DNA of 16,773 nucleotides from CAZKXU01 sp964556665 (GCA_964556665.1 CAZKXU010000077.1:1-16773); one strand, 5' to 3'. Positions 1 to 7,842 are shown, counted from the stretch's first letter. The notes: generated from the letters alone by a model not told the origin. A program made the numbers and translations.

Positions 1-51
1 GGGGCAACGCTGCGCGCTATACGTGAAAAAACTTATTTGGCGAAGCACTAG
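1..51 (-). repeat. Truncated copy of the 178-bp palindromic (MITE-like) element at the window edge
   Basis: Bases 1-47 are the exact reverse complement of 11386-11432, the left arm of the complete element at 11386-11563, and are followed by CTAG at 48-51. Identity stops immediately after CTAG, which fixes the element border. Only one end of the copy is inside the window; the rest would lie to the left. It is oriented opposite to the internal copy. Confidence 0.85.
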
Positions 52-117
52 TGCACAGACCAAGAGAAAGAAATAGACTTCGTGCTACCTATCCTTAACG
101 CTCAACAGCTACAGCAC

Positions 118-618
118 CTACCCGTTCATCTCTTTAATAATAGCATCGGTTATATCAGCATTTGCAGAGCCGAATAGAACAGGGCCATGTCCTTTTGCTG
201 ACTTATCAAGTACTAGATTAATATTACTCTTTTTTGCATAGGCCTCGATGATTTTCATCGTCTTCTCGGTTAGGATCTTATTGGTTTTTACAAATTCACG
301 CTTGAGTTGATCTTCGCTATCTTTGACGAAACGTTCAAACTCCCGTGCCTGGCTGCGAAGCTGGTCTGCTTCCTTGGAGTCCTCACTTATGCCTGAACTG
401 CGCAGCTTTTCACTCATCGCTTGTAGAGAGGCTTTCCTGGATTCAACTTTCTTCTTGGTTTCAAGGGAGATTTTGTCAAGTGCGAGACGCTTTGATTTCG
501 CTTCAGTAGATTCATTTAGTATGCGGTTAACATCAACTGTTACGATTTTGATGGAATCTGCAGCTGCGCAAAAAGAGAATAATAGGGTGGAAAAAACGGC
601 CAAAATTAGTTTATTCAT
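118..618 (-). CDS. skp: Skp/OmpH-family periplasmic chaperone
   Basis: This 166-aa protein has the plan of Skp/OmpH, a trimeric periplasmic chaperone that holds unfolded outer-membrane proteins between Sec and the BAM complex. It has a Sec signal peptide (Lys-3, hydrophobic stretch, probable cleavage after FCAAA), then a beta strand (IKIVTVDVNRILNES), a long charged coiled coil of about 85 residues, and a closing strand (INLVLDKS), which is the usual Skp order. I chose the ATG at 618 because GGAGG lies just upstream and the signal peptide begins there; an in-frame start 39 bases earlier would add a non-signal leader. No bamA, lpxD or fabZ neighbours are present, although skp often sits with them, so it appears to be a single-gene unit with its own promoter. 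Family assignment is firm; the exact client set is inferred. Confidence 0.85.
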   Translation of the reverse strand: MNKLILAVFSTLLFSFCAAADSIKIVTVDVNRILNESTEAKSKRLALDKISLETKKKVESRKASLQAMSEKLRSSGISEDSKEADQLRSQAREFERFVKDSEDQLKREFVKTNKILTEKTMKIIEAYAKKSNINLVLDKSAKGHGPVLFGSANADITDAIIKEMNG

Positions 619-638
619 TAGACACCTCCAATGCAGGA

Positions 639-667
639 ATGATAGCAACAGTGCCATGAATATGCAA
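639..667 (-). promoter_or_regulatory. Sigma70-type promoter for the skp-like gene
   Basis: Read on the minus strand, TTGCAT (662-667) and TATCAT (639-644) are separated by exactly 17 bases. The predicted start near 632 leaves a short leader holding the GGAGGT ribosome-binding site (624-629) and the ATG at 618. This is a match by eye, without experimental support. Confidence 0.5.
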
Positions 668-1046
668 GATTTGGCTTGTGGACCTCCAGGACTTATTTAA
701 ATCATTCTAGCTTGATGATATTTTTGACTTAGTTGAGCAGCGAATATTACCGCTAGCTGAGAGCAGTTCTCTGATATCTGAATCAGATACGGATCAGAGC
801 GGAGACCGATCAGCTTGGCGCTATCCGCAAGCCTGTATCAACTTGTAGAGATGTGCTGCTAGGGAATCGAGGGATTGGGAAGAACAGGCATACAAGTTAA
901 TTCAGAGCTGCCGGGCATAGGCCCAGTGGCTATCTGTTTACTTCATTCCGAAGATATTAATGGCTACCTTCTTCACGAATCGTTTCAATCTGTTGCGCCG
1001 ATTTAAAAAGGCCGTGGTGGACCACTTGTACAACTGAAGAATTAGT
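668..1046. other. Stretch without a convincing gene between skp-like and HDOD genes
   Basis: About 380 bases with short broken reading frames in all directions. The only candidate is a 25-codon frame at 960-1037 (+), which starts with ATG, ends with TGA and encodes a basic, amphipathic-looking peptide (contains LLRRFKKAVVDHLYN). It has no clear ribosome-binding site. No tRNA cloverleaf, strong hairpin with a T-tract or copy of the palindromic families was seen here. Confidence 0.5.
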
Positions 1047-2837
1047 TTAGCTTAATTCCACTGGTATTCCGCCAGGCAAAGTAGGTAATTTCTGATTAAG
1101 AACCTCGACTACGGTACGGAATATTCTGCGAGCCTCAAAAGTTACAGAGCCGTCATTTCCACAGTCAGCATATAGGGCAACCGGGGTATTGTGATCTGCA
1201 TCGATCGGGGATAATGCATAAGATTTGCTTCCAAACGGAGAATTTTTACTAGCACGGGTGCCAAACGATTGCACCTTTGAGAAGCACTGAGCGAGTGGAG
1301 AAAGTGGATCATCTAGAATCAGGGTCTGCCCATTTCCTATATTAGGACCGCGGGCTGCCACGACGATTGCATTTTTTCTATCTTTTGATACCACGATTAA
1401 AGCAGATTTTTCGAAAGGGCCATCATCCACCAATTTGGCCAGTAGTTTGGAGAGTAGCTCCTCTCCGTTACTGACCTTGTCGAACATCTCGGTGATAGTA
1501 GTTACTGTTTTTGCACTGTTTGCGCTGTGTAGCGTTGGAGGGGCGATGATTTGCGTAGGCTTCTTTACGCGCGCAACTTTTTTTGCTTTAGGATCGGTAT
1601 TGAGATTAAACTGATCGAGCTTTTTCTGCTTAGGAGTCAATTCCTCTTTGATGTTGTAGATCGTTTTTGGTTTAATACTCCAAATCGCACCCTCCTCCTC
1701 TTCTTCTTCTTCAGGAGGTGGAGCTGCTTTTGACTGAGTTGGCACTGCAGGTGGTTCCTCTTCATGCTCCTTATATTGCTCTTCCTCAGCTAGCTCTTCA
1801 AAATTGTCATCTCCGCCTTGAATCAGGTTTGTAATTTCATCTTGTAACTCATCTGCGTCAGTAGAGGTTGCGCTGCTGTCTGCTGTTATAATTGGTGCAA
1901 CAGCTTCCGTGACTCCTGCAAGCAATGCCTGTTTTTTCTTCTCCTCCAATAGTCTAACGCTAAAAAGATACTCTGAAACTCGCTCGTATATTTTTAGATA
2001 CTGCGGATCGGTGATCTGAATCATGCGAATTGCGCTCTTGGGAGGCATTTTTTTCCCGGGTGCTAACTTATCCCAGCGATTAGAATCGAATGCTTCAACC
2101 ATCTCCATAGAGGCCAAGCAGACCGGCTTCATGACTGCGCGATCGGGGGTGCGTGAGCGCCCATCTCGCTCGATTGCGAAAAGAAGAGATTCTGGAATCC
2201 CCTGACGACGAAGATAATTAATACAAACACGTTCAACATCAAATTTATGATCCTGGGCTAAGCGATAAATTATACCACTGCGTGAATGTTCCTCAGCAAG
2301 TTTCACATAGTCTAGTCCAAAATGAATGACCGCAATCATTTCGCCAACATGCATAAGTAGCCCGGCTGCTTGGCAGTCATCTGCTAATGTTTTTGCTGCG
2401 GTCTCACTTAGAATTCGTGCCACTAACGCGGTGCGCTTACAGCGACTGCGGTGCACCTCAAACCAGTGTGAAATATCATCATCCTCAATAGGTGTTCGTT
2501 CTGCTAGACGATCTAAGGTTTCAAGAATTACATCTGAGCCGAGTCGGACTACGGCAGTGCGTGCTGTTGTAATTGGCGGGCGTCCTGCTGAAAAATATAG
2601 AGCATTCGCTACACGTAACAACTCCATTACAATAACAGGGTCCTGAGAGGCGCAGGAGGCGAGATCCTCAACACGTAAGTTTTTATCGGTGACAAGTCTC
2701 CTTGCTTCGTTCCAGACATCTCGATCTGCTGGCATAAGGAGACCTAGAGGCCCACCGGTAGACTTTTGGGCATCCTGTCCTGACTCGACACTCGTAGTGC
2801 CTCCCGTAGCTGATTTAGGGTCCAGCTCATTCGCCAT
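1047..2837 (-). CDS. HDOD-domain regulatory protein with acidic linker and C-terminal GAF-like domain
   Basis: The 596-aa protein begins with an HDOD domain at about residues 30-240. It shows the signature run DPVIVMELLRVANALYFSAG, PPITTARTAVVRLGSDVI, and a degenerate HD region (AGLLMHVGEMIAV where HD phosphohydrolases have a His-Asp pair). HDOD domains lack phosphodiesterase chemistry and act in signalling; they often occur near c-di-GMP or chemotaxis proteins. Residues of about 320-390 form a low-complexity linker rich in Glu, Asp and Pro with a run of seven Glu. The last 140 residues form an alpha/beta domain (SALIVVSKDRKNAIVVAARG) that resembles GAF or roadblock-like sensory folds but that I cannot name securely. 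ATG at 2837 is supported by AAGGA six bases upstream. It is monocistronic and divergent from fumC. The input signal is unknown. Confidence 0.72.
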   Translation of the reverse strand: MANELDPKSATGGTTSVESGQDAQKSTGGPLGLLMPADRDVWNEARRLVTDKNLRVEDLASCASQDPVIVMELLRVANALYFSAGRPPITTARTAVVRLGSDVILETLDRLAERTPIEDDDISHWFEVHRSRCKRTALVARILSETAAKTLADDCQAAGLLMHVGEMIAVIHFGLDYVKLAEEHSRSGIIYRLAQDHKFDVERVCINYLRRQGIPESLLFAIERDGRSRTPDRAVMKPVCLASMEMVEAFDSNRWDKLAPGKKMPPKSAIRMIQITDPQYLKIYERVSEYLFSVRLLEEKKKQALLAGVTEAVAPIITADSSATSTDADELQDEITNLIQGGDDNFEELAEEEQYKEHEEEPPAVPTQSKAAPPPEEEEEEEGAIWSIKPKTIYNIKEELTPKQKKLDQFNLNTDPKAKKVARVKKPTQIIAPPTLHSANSAKTVTTITEMFDKVSNGEELLSKLLAKLVDDGPFEKSALIVVSKDRKNAIVVAARGPNIGNGQTLILDDPLSPLAQCFSKVQSFGTRASKNSPFGSKSYALSPIDADHNTPVALYADCGNDGSVTFEARRIFRTVVEVLNQKLPTLPGGIPVELS

Positions 2838-2918
2838 TAATATCCTTAAGTTTCAAATAGTTAGCTGGTTTTGCAAGCACAAATAGGTATGCATATCCTA
2901 CTAACCTAATTACTATAG

Positions 2919-2947
2919 TCGACAAAATTTCTTAATAGCTTTATAGA
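2919..2947 (+). promoter_or_regulatory. Likely fumC promoter
   Basis: TCGACA (2919-2924) and TATAGA (2942-2947) are 17 bases apart. A start near 2954 would leave a 25-base leader with AGGAGGGGG before the ATG at 2979. A second candidate, TTGCAA (2871-2876) and TATCCT (2894-2899), also has a 17-base spacer, so two promoters are possible. Confidence 0.42.
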
Positions 2948-2978
2948 GTTAATGGGTATTTGGCTAGGAGGGGGTTAT

Positions 2979-4376
2979 ATGACGAACAAAATGCGTACAG
3001 AAAAAGATTCAATGGGCGAGATGCAGGTACCGGAGGATGCCCTTTATGGCGCCACTACGCAGCGCGCTGTTATCAATTTTCCGATAAGCGGACTCCGTTT
3101 CTCTAACCGCTTTCTCTCGGCATTAGGCGTCATTAAGCTTGCTGCTGCAAAGGCTAATAAAGGGTTAGCGCTCTTGCCTGTGGACAAATTCGAGCCGATC
3201 GCTAAAGCATGTCAGGAGCTTATCGATGGCAAACTTTCCCAGCATTTTCCACTTGATATTTTTCAGACCGGCTCCGGCACCTCCACTAATATGAACGCTA
3301 ATGAGGTGTTAGCTAATCGAGCAATCGAGTTAATGGGAGCGCAGCGTGGTGCACGCAATCTGATTCATCCGAACGATCATGTTAACATGTCGCAATCATC
3401 TAACGATGTAATACCGACTGCGATTCATGTGTCTGCTAATTCGGCGCTTGTGGAGGTATTGTTGCCTGGTTTAGAGAGATTGGCTAAGGGTCTTAAGTCA
3501 AAAGCACAGGAGTTCAAAGGTATTTTAAAATCTGGCCGTACGCACTTACAGGACGCGACTCCAGTTACCTTGGGACAGGAATTTAGCGGATATGCATCAC
3601 AGATTGAACACGGTATTTGTCGCATAAAATCGGCGCAAAAGCACATTCTTGAACTGGCATTGGGCGGAACTGCGGTTGGAACCGGGGTCAATACGCACCC
3701 CGACTTTCCGCGTCTAGCAATAGAGGAGATTGGGAAGATAACGGGTGCAGCCTATATTGAGGCGCCTAATCACTTTGAAGCACAGGGATCCCGCGATGCA
3801 GCCTTAGAGCTAAGCGGCGCGTTAAAGGTTGTCGCCTGTTCGATGATGAAGATTGCAAACGATCTGCGCTGGCTAGCATCCGGTCCGATGTGTGGTTTAG
3901 GGGAGATCTTTCTTCCTGAAATACAGCCTGGGTCTAGCATTATGCCGGCTAAGGTTAACCCTGTTGTGTGTGAGTCCGTCATGATGGTGGCAGCCCATGT
4001 AATCGGCAACGATGCTTGTATTACAGTTGCTAACTCTCATGGTAATTTCGAACTTAATGTAATGCTGCCGGTAATCGCCCATAACTTGTTAGAGTCGATC
4101 GAATTTCTTGGTAATGTAGCAGATAACTTTGCGGCACGTTGTGTGGAAGGTATTTCGGCTAACGAGGAGCGTTGTTTAGAGCTAGCCGAAAAGAGCCTCT
4201 CAACCGTAACCTCCCTTGCGCCAAAGATCGGATATGATAAGGCAGCAGAGCTAGCAAAGCGAGCCTATAAGGAGAATAAAACCGTTCGTCAGACTGCGCG
4301 TGAGATGAAGGTACTGCCTGAAGAGGAGTTAAATAAGGTGTTAGATCTGATCTCCATGACTAAGCCGGGCCTATAA
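2979..4376 (+). CDS. fumC: Class II fumarate hydratase (FumC)
   Basis: This 465-aa enzyme interconverts fumarate and L-malate in the TCA cycle, as an iron-free cytoplasmic homotetramer. It carries all fumarase/aspartase superfamily motifs in order: TGSGTSTNMNANEV, HPNDHVNMSQSSND, SGRTHLQDATPV with the general His, and the flexible active-site loop signature GSSIMPAKVNPV. Length matches the family (about 460). I chose ATG at 2979 rather than the in-frame ATG at 2952 because an unusually strong site, AGGAGGGGG, sits directly upstream of 2979 and the protein then starts near the usual RTEKDSMG. Aspartase (AspA) shares the fold, but overall wording (RTEKDSMGEMQVP, ALYGATTQRA) fits FumC. It stands alone, with no other TCA gene beside it. 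Confidence 0.95.
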   Translation: MTNKMRTEKDSMGEMQVPEDALYGATTQRAVINFPISGLRFSNRFLSALGVIKLAAAKANKGLALLPVDKFEPIAKACQELIDGKLSQHFPLDIFQTGSGTSTNMNANEVLANRAIELMGAQRGARNLIHPNDHVNMSQSSNDVIPTAIHVSANSALVEVLLPGLERLAKGLKSKAQEFKGILKSGRTHLQDATPVTLGQEFSGYASQIEHGICRIKSAQKHILELALGGTAVGTGVNTHPDFPRLAIEEIGKITGAAYIEAPNHFEAQGSRDAALELSGALKVVACSMMKIANDLRWLASGPMCGLGEIFLPEIQPGSSIMPAKVNPVVCESVMMVAAHVIGNDACITVANSHGNFELNVMLPVIAHNLLESIEFLGNVADNFAARCVEGISANEERCLELAEKSLSTVTSLAPKIGYDKAAELAKRAYKENKTVRQTAREMKVLPEEELNKVLDLISMTKPGL

Positions 4377-4572
4377 AAAAACGTTTGAAACGATTAAGTA
4401 AAAAGCCGCATCAGCCGATACTTTCTTTATGGCCGCAATATCATTGTTTATCGACAAAATAATCAATCTAATCGAAGGCTTATTTCTAGTTCCAGTGCCT
4501 GCTCGAGTTCGTAGCCGCAAAAACAGATAAATTCTTTTGAGTAATTCCTAAGCAAGGAGTATCCTACAGCGG

Positions 4573-5145
4573 ATGACTGCTAGCGCACATAAATTTGCAA
4601 TTAGACATCCTTTTGGCGGTTGTAACCGGCTTTTGGATCAGTACAGAGTTATTGGTCGTGAACTGTTGCTGTACGAGCGTGAACGCCGCCAGGTAAAGGA
4701 GTTTATCTCTGTCCGAAGACGCACCGTCAGTAAACCACTACAGGATTTTAGAGCTGCGCTATCTCTTATACCATTGGAGGTGTTGGAGAGCTATCTTGAC
4801 GACCTGCTCGATCCGGCGATTACCAACGAAGCGCTTTATATAGGGAAGAGCTCTTTTTGGAGATCGGCGATTATTCCATTTTTCGGTCTAACTGTCGCAC
4901 TCGGTATCGGATTGTTATTGGCTGATCAAGGAAGTTCTTTCTGGCTCTCTTTTGTTCTCACTATTCTTTTAGCTATACCTTCCGCTTTGTGTTGGTATTT
5001 TTATCCGCAGGGGCTTGTTTCCCGCCGCATGATGTTTGCACAGCTTCTTTCTCAGGAGATCTACCGTCGTCGTGGCTTTGATACACAAGGTCGAGCCAAG
5101 CAGCGGCCACGGGTGATTATTCCGTTTAGACCTGTCGCGAATTAG
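4573..5145 (+). CDS. Unrecognised membrane protein with two transmembrane helices
   Basis: The 190-aa product has a basic, charged N-terminal half (about 1-90, helical, with ERERRQVKEFISVRRR and a stretch ending in LESYLDDLLD). Two membrane segments follow at about residues 96-117 (AIIPFFGLTVALGIGLLLA) and 123-145, separated by a short DQGSS turn, then a basic tail rich in Arg. The short loop and positive tails suggest both termini face the cytoplasm. An AAGGAG site lies 13 bases before the ATG, which is rather far. I do not recognise the family. It ends just before the terminator that serves the opposing gene, so the two genes converge there. Confidence 0.6.
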   Translation: MTASAHKFAIRHPFGGCNRLLDQYRVIGRELLLYERERRQVKEFISVRRRTVSKPLQDFRAALSLIPLEVLESYLDDLLDPAITNEALYIGKSSFWRSAIIPFFGLTVALGIGLLLADQGSSFWLSFVLTILLAIPSALCWYFYPQGLVSRRMMFAQLLSQEIYRRRGFDTQGRAKQRPRVIIPFRPVAN

Positions 5146-5153
5146 GTAGCCGC

Positions 5154-5199
5154 AAAAAAAAGCCACCGCTTCTCGGGAGTTTCTTTGAGAAGCGGTGGC
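5154..5199 (-). terminator. Rho-independent terminator of the gene at 5229-5570
   Basis: A perfect 13-bp stem pairs 5162-5174 (GCCACCGCTTCTC) with 5187-5199 around a 12-base loop. On the minus strand it is followed by eight U residues (A at 5154-5161), the classic arrangement. It faces the convergent plus-strand gene ending at 5145 and may stop that transcript too, though without a plus-strand T-tract. Confidence 0.85.
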
Positions 5200-5228
5200 A
5201 CGGTTGTTACTTAAGGAGATATCAAAAT

Positions 5229-5570
5229 CTAACTAGCTAGCTTTTTCGTAAAGTACCAAGGCGCAACCCGTTGACTACCACGTTTTGGCAGCTGCTTTAT
5301 CTTTCTCGCAATATTATGTTTATCAAGGTCTAGTTGATGACAGATCCAGGGAAAGCTGAAAGAGGTAGGTTCCTCCTCATATAAATCCTCAAAGATCCAG
5401 GTTGTAGCCTGTTCAGTCTCACGTGGCTCATTGCCTACATAATCCAAAACGGCACGCTCAAGCACCGCTACCATAAGTTTCTTTTCAGGTGAGCTTATGC
5501 AGCTTTCGTAATCAAATAGCCCGCTACACTCTTCACTATGATCTGATTGCGTATAGTATTCGTTTGACAT
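5229..5570 (-). CDS. Small acidic protein with helix-turn-helix-like C-terminal half
   Basis: The 113-aa product has an acidic Ser/Glu-rich start, then a helical domain from about residue 28 (KKLMVAVLERAVLDYVG) through WIFEDLYEEE to SFPWICHQLDLDKHNIARKI. This last part has the spacing of a helix-turn-helix, as in small proteins I recall from many Deltaproteobacteria that end in similar F-(S/P)-x-I-C-x-x-L-x-L-D sequences. No function is known to me. No ribosome-binding site precedes the ATG, and a 16-base palindrome lies just upstream. A strong terminator follows at 5154-5199. It is divergent from the secreted-protein gene at 5680. Confidence 0.65.
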   Translation of the reverse strand: MSNEYYTQSDHSEECSGLFDYESCISSPEKKLMVAVLERAVLDYVGNEPRETEQATTWIFEDLYEEEPTSFSFPWICHQLDLDKHNIARKIKQLPKRGSQRVAPWYFTKKLAS

Positions 5571-5580
5571 AAAATATAAC

Positions 5581-5596
5581 GCTGTTAAGAAACAGC
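5581..5596. promoter_or_regulatory. Palindrome between divergent genes, possible operator
   Basis: GCTGT and ACAGC arms flank a 6-base centre (TAAGAA), 10 bases upstream of the HTH-like gene's ATG and about 85 bases before the secreted-protein gene. The placement suits an autoregulatory operator or a short leader hairpin. This is inferred from position only. Confidence 0.25.
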
Positions 5597-5679
5597 CTCT
5601 TTAAATTAATAACTTTTAGACGTTGTGCTTGGCGGAAAATTCAACAAAGATCAGTAAGAATTTGAAATAGAGAATAGGT

Positions 5680-6162
5680 ATGCAATTTATCTCCCAAATC
5701 GTTTATATCCCTCTTTTGCTTCTGCTAGTTGTAGCATCTGTGCAGGCTGAGTTTCATTGTAGTGCTGAGCTCTCCTATAGCTGGCGTAAAGAAAAGGAGG
5801 AGAAGTCAAATGAGGTCCAACTTCGAGCTGTCGAGGCTAAAGGCGCAGATGAGGAGGGGGCTAAGGCTAAGCTTGCAGCAGATATTTTGATTGCCAAGTC
5901 TAATGGTGTTAAGGAGTGTCATGATCGGCATGAGAATTCCGCTGGCTGTATTGCAGCTAAACATACATCAATGGCCAATGTGCTACAGGGGCTTGGGTTC
6001 TCAGCCAAAAAGGCACTAGAAGCAGCGATAATTGAAGATTGCAAAAATAGCTCCGGTCGCTGCCTCGAAGTTGTAGCATCAGAGCCAAAGTGCAAAGATC
6101 TATCACCTAAGGTCGAAGCTTCCCCAGCAGCGGCGGCTCCGGAAAAAGGTAAAAAGAAGTAA
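5680..6162 (+). CDS. Secreted cysteine-containing protein of unknown function
   Basis: The 160-aa protein starts with a Sec signal peptide (hydrophobic IPLLLLLVVASV, probable cleavage after VQA at about residue 23). The mature part is mostly helical and highly charged, with six Cys (in HCSAEL, ECHD, GCIA, DCKN, RCLE, KCKD), an even number compatible with three disulfides in the periplasm. The C-terminus is Ala/Pro-rich and ends in a Lys cluster (EKGKKK). The stop codon overlaps the next gene's start (TAATG), so the two are coupled. I do not recognise the family; the coupling suggests a shared task with the DUF6178-like protein. Confidence 0.65.
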   Translation: MQFISQIVYIPLLLLLVVASVQAEFHCSAELSYSWRKEKEEKSNEVQLRAVEAKGADEEGAKAKLAADILIAKSNGVKECHDRHENSAGCIAAKHTSMANVLQGLGFSAKKALEAAIIEDCKNSSGRCLEVVASEPKCKDLSPKVEASPAAAAPEKGKKK

Positions 6163-7457
6163 TGATGTCTAAAAACCAGAACCTTCCAAGTAAGCTATTC
6201 TCAGGGCTAAATTCCCGTGAACTGGTGCGGGAGATTTTTAAGTCTGAGTCGCCGGAGAGAGTAATCCGCACACTGCCGGCGCAGAGTCTCTATATGGCCA
6301 TCAAAGTTCACGGTTTAGCAGCTCATCCAGAGCTGTTTGAACTTGCGTCCTTAGATCAATGTCGAGCAATTCTAGATTTTGACCTTTGGGAGCGGGATAA
6401 GTTACGGGATGACGGTTTCTGGGAGTGGTTGGCGCTTCCCGATAGCACCGAGAACCTTGAGAGTCTAAGACGTTTTATTAGCACCGTTGATCTAAAGCTC
6501 GTAGGGTTAATAATCTCCCGTCTTGTCAACGTTATCTCATATGAAGAAGCGACCGATGATCCACCGGATAATGGCTACTATACTCCAGATCGTGGACGAA
6601 CCTGGTTGCAGATAAAAGTTGAAGATACACAGAAACATTTTTTAATGTCCCGTTTTCTAGCTTTTATTTTTGATCGGGAATCTGATCTATTTTATCAACT
6701 TCTATCAGTACCTGCTGTGTCGACCGAGGCGGTATTGGAGGAGGAGGCGTTCCAGGATCGTGAGCGGCGATTAGCAGGGGAGGGGTTTCCTGCACGTGAA
6801 TCTGCAGCTAGGCTTAACTCTCCGCTTACTGTTAATCTTGCCCTGGCCGAGCTTAATAAAGGGCCAAATGACCATCATTCTTATACCCGTATTATAGTTG
6901 AGCCGCTTCTATGTGAAGGGGGCAGGCTTGAGCCGTTAGCCACCCTAGAGATGGCGATTAAGGATCATGAACGCTTTGAGGGGGAACTTACCTTACTGAT
7001 GAATGCGGCGCTCATTTATTGGAATGTGGAGATCTATGAATCCGAAGCGGTTGCAATACTTGCCGCTAAGGTAAAAGGTGCAATTAACATCGGCTTGGAG
7101 GCGGTACTGTCAGCAACTGAGCGCTCGATAGAGGAGATATACGGAGCTCTACACCTAGAAGGGTTATACCGGGTGGGCTTAGCACATCTTTTCTCTTTGC
7201 GTAGTAAGGGTAGAAAATTCACTCAGGAAGAGCTCCAGCTTTTAGCAACAGATCAGCCTAAATTCGCACTGCTTGCCGGAGCACGGGAGCCTTTTCCCGA
7301 AGTAGCTGCCTTTTTTGATGATGAACTTGCTTTCATGACCCAGCCTGAGCCTGTCTTAGCCAAAGGGTATCGTGCCCTAGAGAACCTAAAGGAGCTAAAG
7401 GCGCTGGAGCGCTTGGTGGAGGGGTTAAAAGGGAGCGGGGTGGCTAGTCTGCATTAA
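6162..7457 (+). CDS. DUF6178-like protein
   Basis: The 431-aa soluble, mostly helical protein resembles DUF6178, a family of unknown function I recall from Deltaproteobacteria. Matching traits are an N-terminal repeat-like region (LPAQSLYMAIKVHGL, then DQCRAILDFDLWERDKL), a central YYTPDRGRTWLQI segment, and later RERRLAGEGFP. No transmembrane segment or signal peptide is present, so it is cytoplasmic, unlike the coupled upstream product. It begins inside the stop of that gene (TAATG); a second ATG follows at once, so the true start may be 6165. A palindromic repeat starts 10 bases after the stop and could end transcription. The family call is from memory of motifs and was not checked by search. 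Confidence 0.6.
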   Translation: MMSKNQNLPSKLFSGLNSRELVREIFKSESPERVIRTLPAQSLYMAIKVHGLAAHPELFELASLDQCRAILDFDLWERDKLRDDGFWEWLALPDSTENLESLRRFISTVDLKLVGLIISRLVNVISYEEATDDPPDNGYYTPDRGRTWLQIKVEDTQKHFLMSRFLAFIFDRESDLFYQLLSVPAVSTEAVLEEEAFQDRERRLAGEGFPARESAARLNSPLTVNLALAELNKGPNDHHSYTRIIVEPLLCEGGRLEPLATLEMAIKDHERFEGELTLLMNAALIYWNVEIYESEAVAILAAKVKGAINIGLEAVLSATERSIEEIYGALHLEGLYRVGLAHLFSLRSKGRKFTQEELQLLATDQPKFALLAGAREPFPEVAAFFDDELAFMTQPEPVLAKGYRALENLKELKALERLVEGLKGSGVASLH

Positions 7458-7461
7458 ATGA

Positions 7462-7545
7462 CAAAACTGGGACCGCAGGCTTCCAGCCTGCAAACGTATT
7501 TGCAGGCAAGTCGTTGCAGGCTGGAAGCCTGCGGTCCCAGTTTTC
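7462..7545. repeat. Palindromic repeat, copy 1 (possibly also a terminator)
   Basis: AAAACTGGGACCGCAGGC opens and GCCTGCGGTCCCAGTTTT closes a near-perfect inverted repeat whose core spans 7467-7540. Each arm also folds on itself (GCAGGCT/AGCCTGC). Compared with the other copies the stem base G-C has become A-T in all four stem segments. The plus-strand 3' side ends CAGTTTT, so it could act as a weak intrinsic terminator for the gene ending at 7457. Confidence 0.85.
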
Positions 7546-7780
7546 GAACTTAGAAGGAGCAGTTTGAACTAAGAAAAGGGGAAAATTGCAAGGCACCTTT
7601 TCGATTCAGGTGGGGTAGATATCCTCGGGAGTGCCAGCCTTCTGCTATATTTGAAGAAGGGGCCAATTGGCGGAGCTGGAGCTCCGCGGTCCCAGGATTA
7701 TAGTTTTTAGCCATATAGTAAGTATCGGGAAAACCTAGAAAAAGTTTCTTCTAGATAGGACTTTATTTAGATTGAGATGG
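7546..7780. repeat. Intergenic stretch holding a half copy of the palindromic repeat (7670-7695)
   Basis: At 7670-7695 a right-hand arm is present: a GCGGAGCT/AGCTCCGC stem followed by GGTCCCAG. The partner left arm is missing. The stem differs from other copies at paired positions yet still pairs. The remainder is A+T-rich with no convincing gene; a short stem (CCTTCT/AGAAGG) near 7638-7660 lies just left of the half copy. Confidence 0.55.
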
Positions 7781-7789
7781 TGTTATACT
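7781..7789 (+). promoter_or_regulatory. Extended -10 promoter for the G+C-rich orphan at 7936
   Basis: TGTTATACT (TGn plus TATACT at 7784-7789) is a strong extended -10 element. No good -35 is seen 17 bases upstream, which such promoters do not need. The predicted start near 7796 gives a leader of about 140 bases. Confidence 0.45.
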
Positions 7790-7842
7790 GCCATCTTTGT
7801 CTATTTAAATATCTAATACGGGTAGATCTTATGTTCGCGGCT

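Noticed and set aside
4511..5158. 13-base direct repeat GTAGCCGCAAAAA at 4511-4523 and 5146-5158 flanking the membrane-protein gene
   Set aside because: A rough estimate gives a couple of chance 13-mer matches in a window of this size, and the second copy overlaps the A-tract of a terminator; no inverted ends accompany it.
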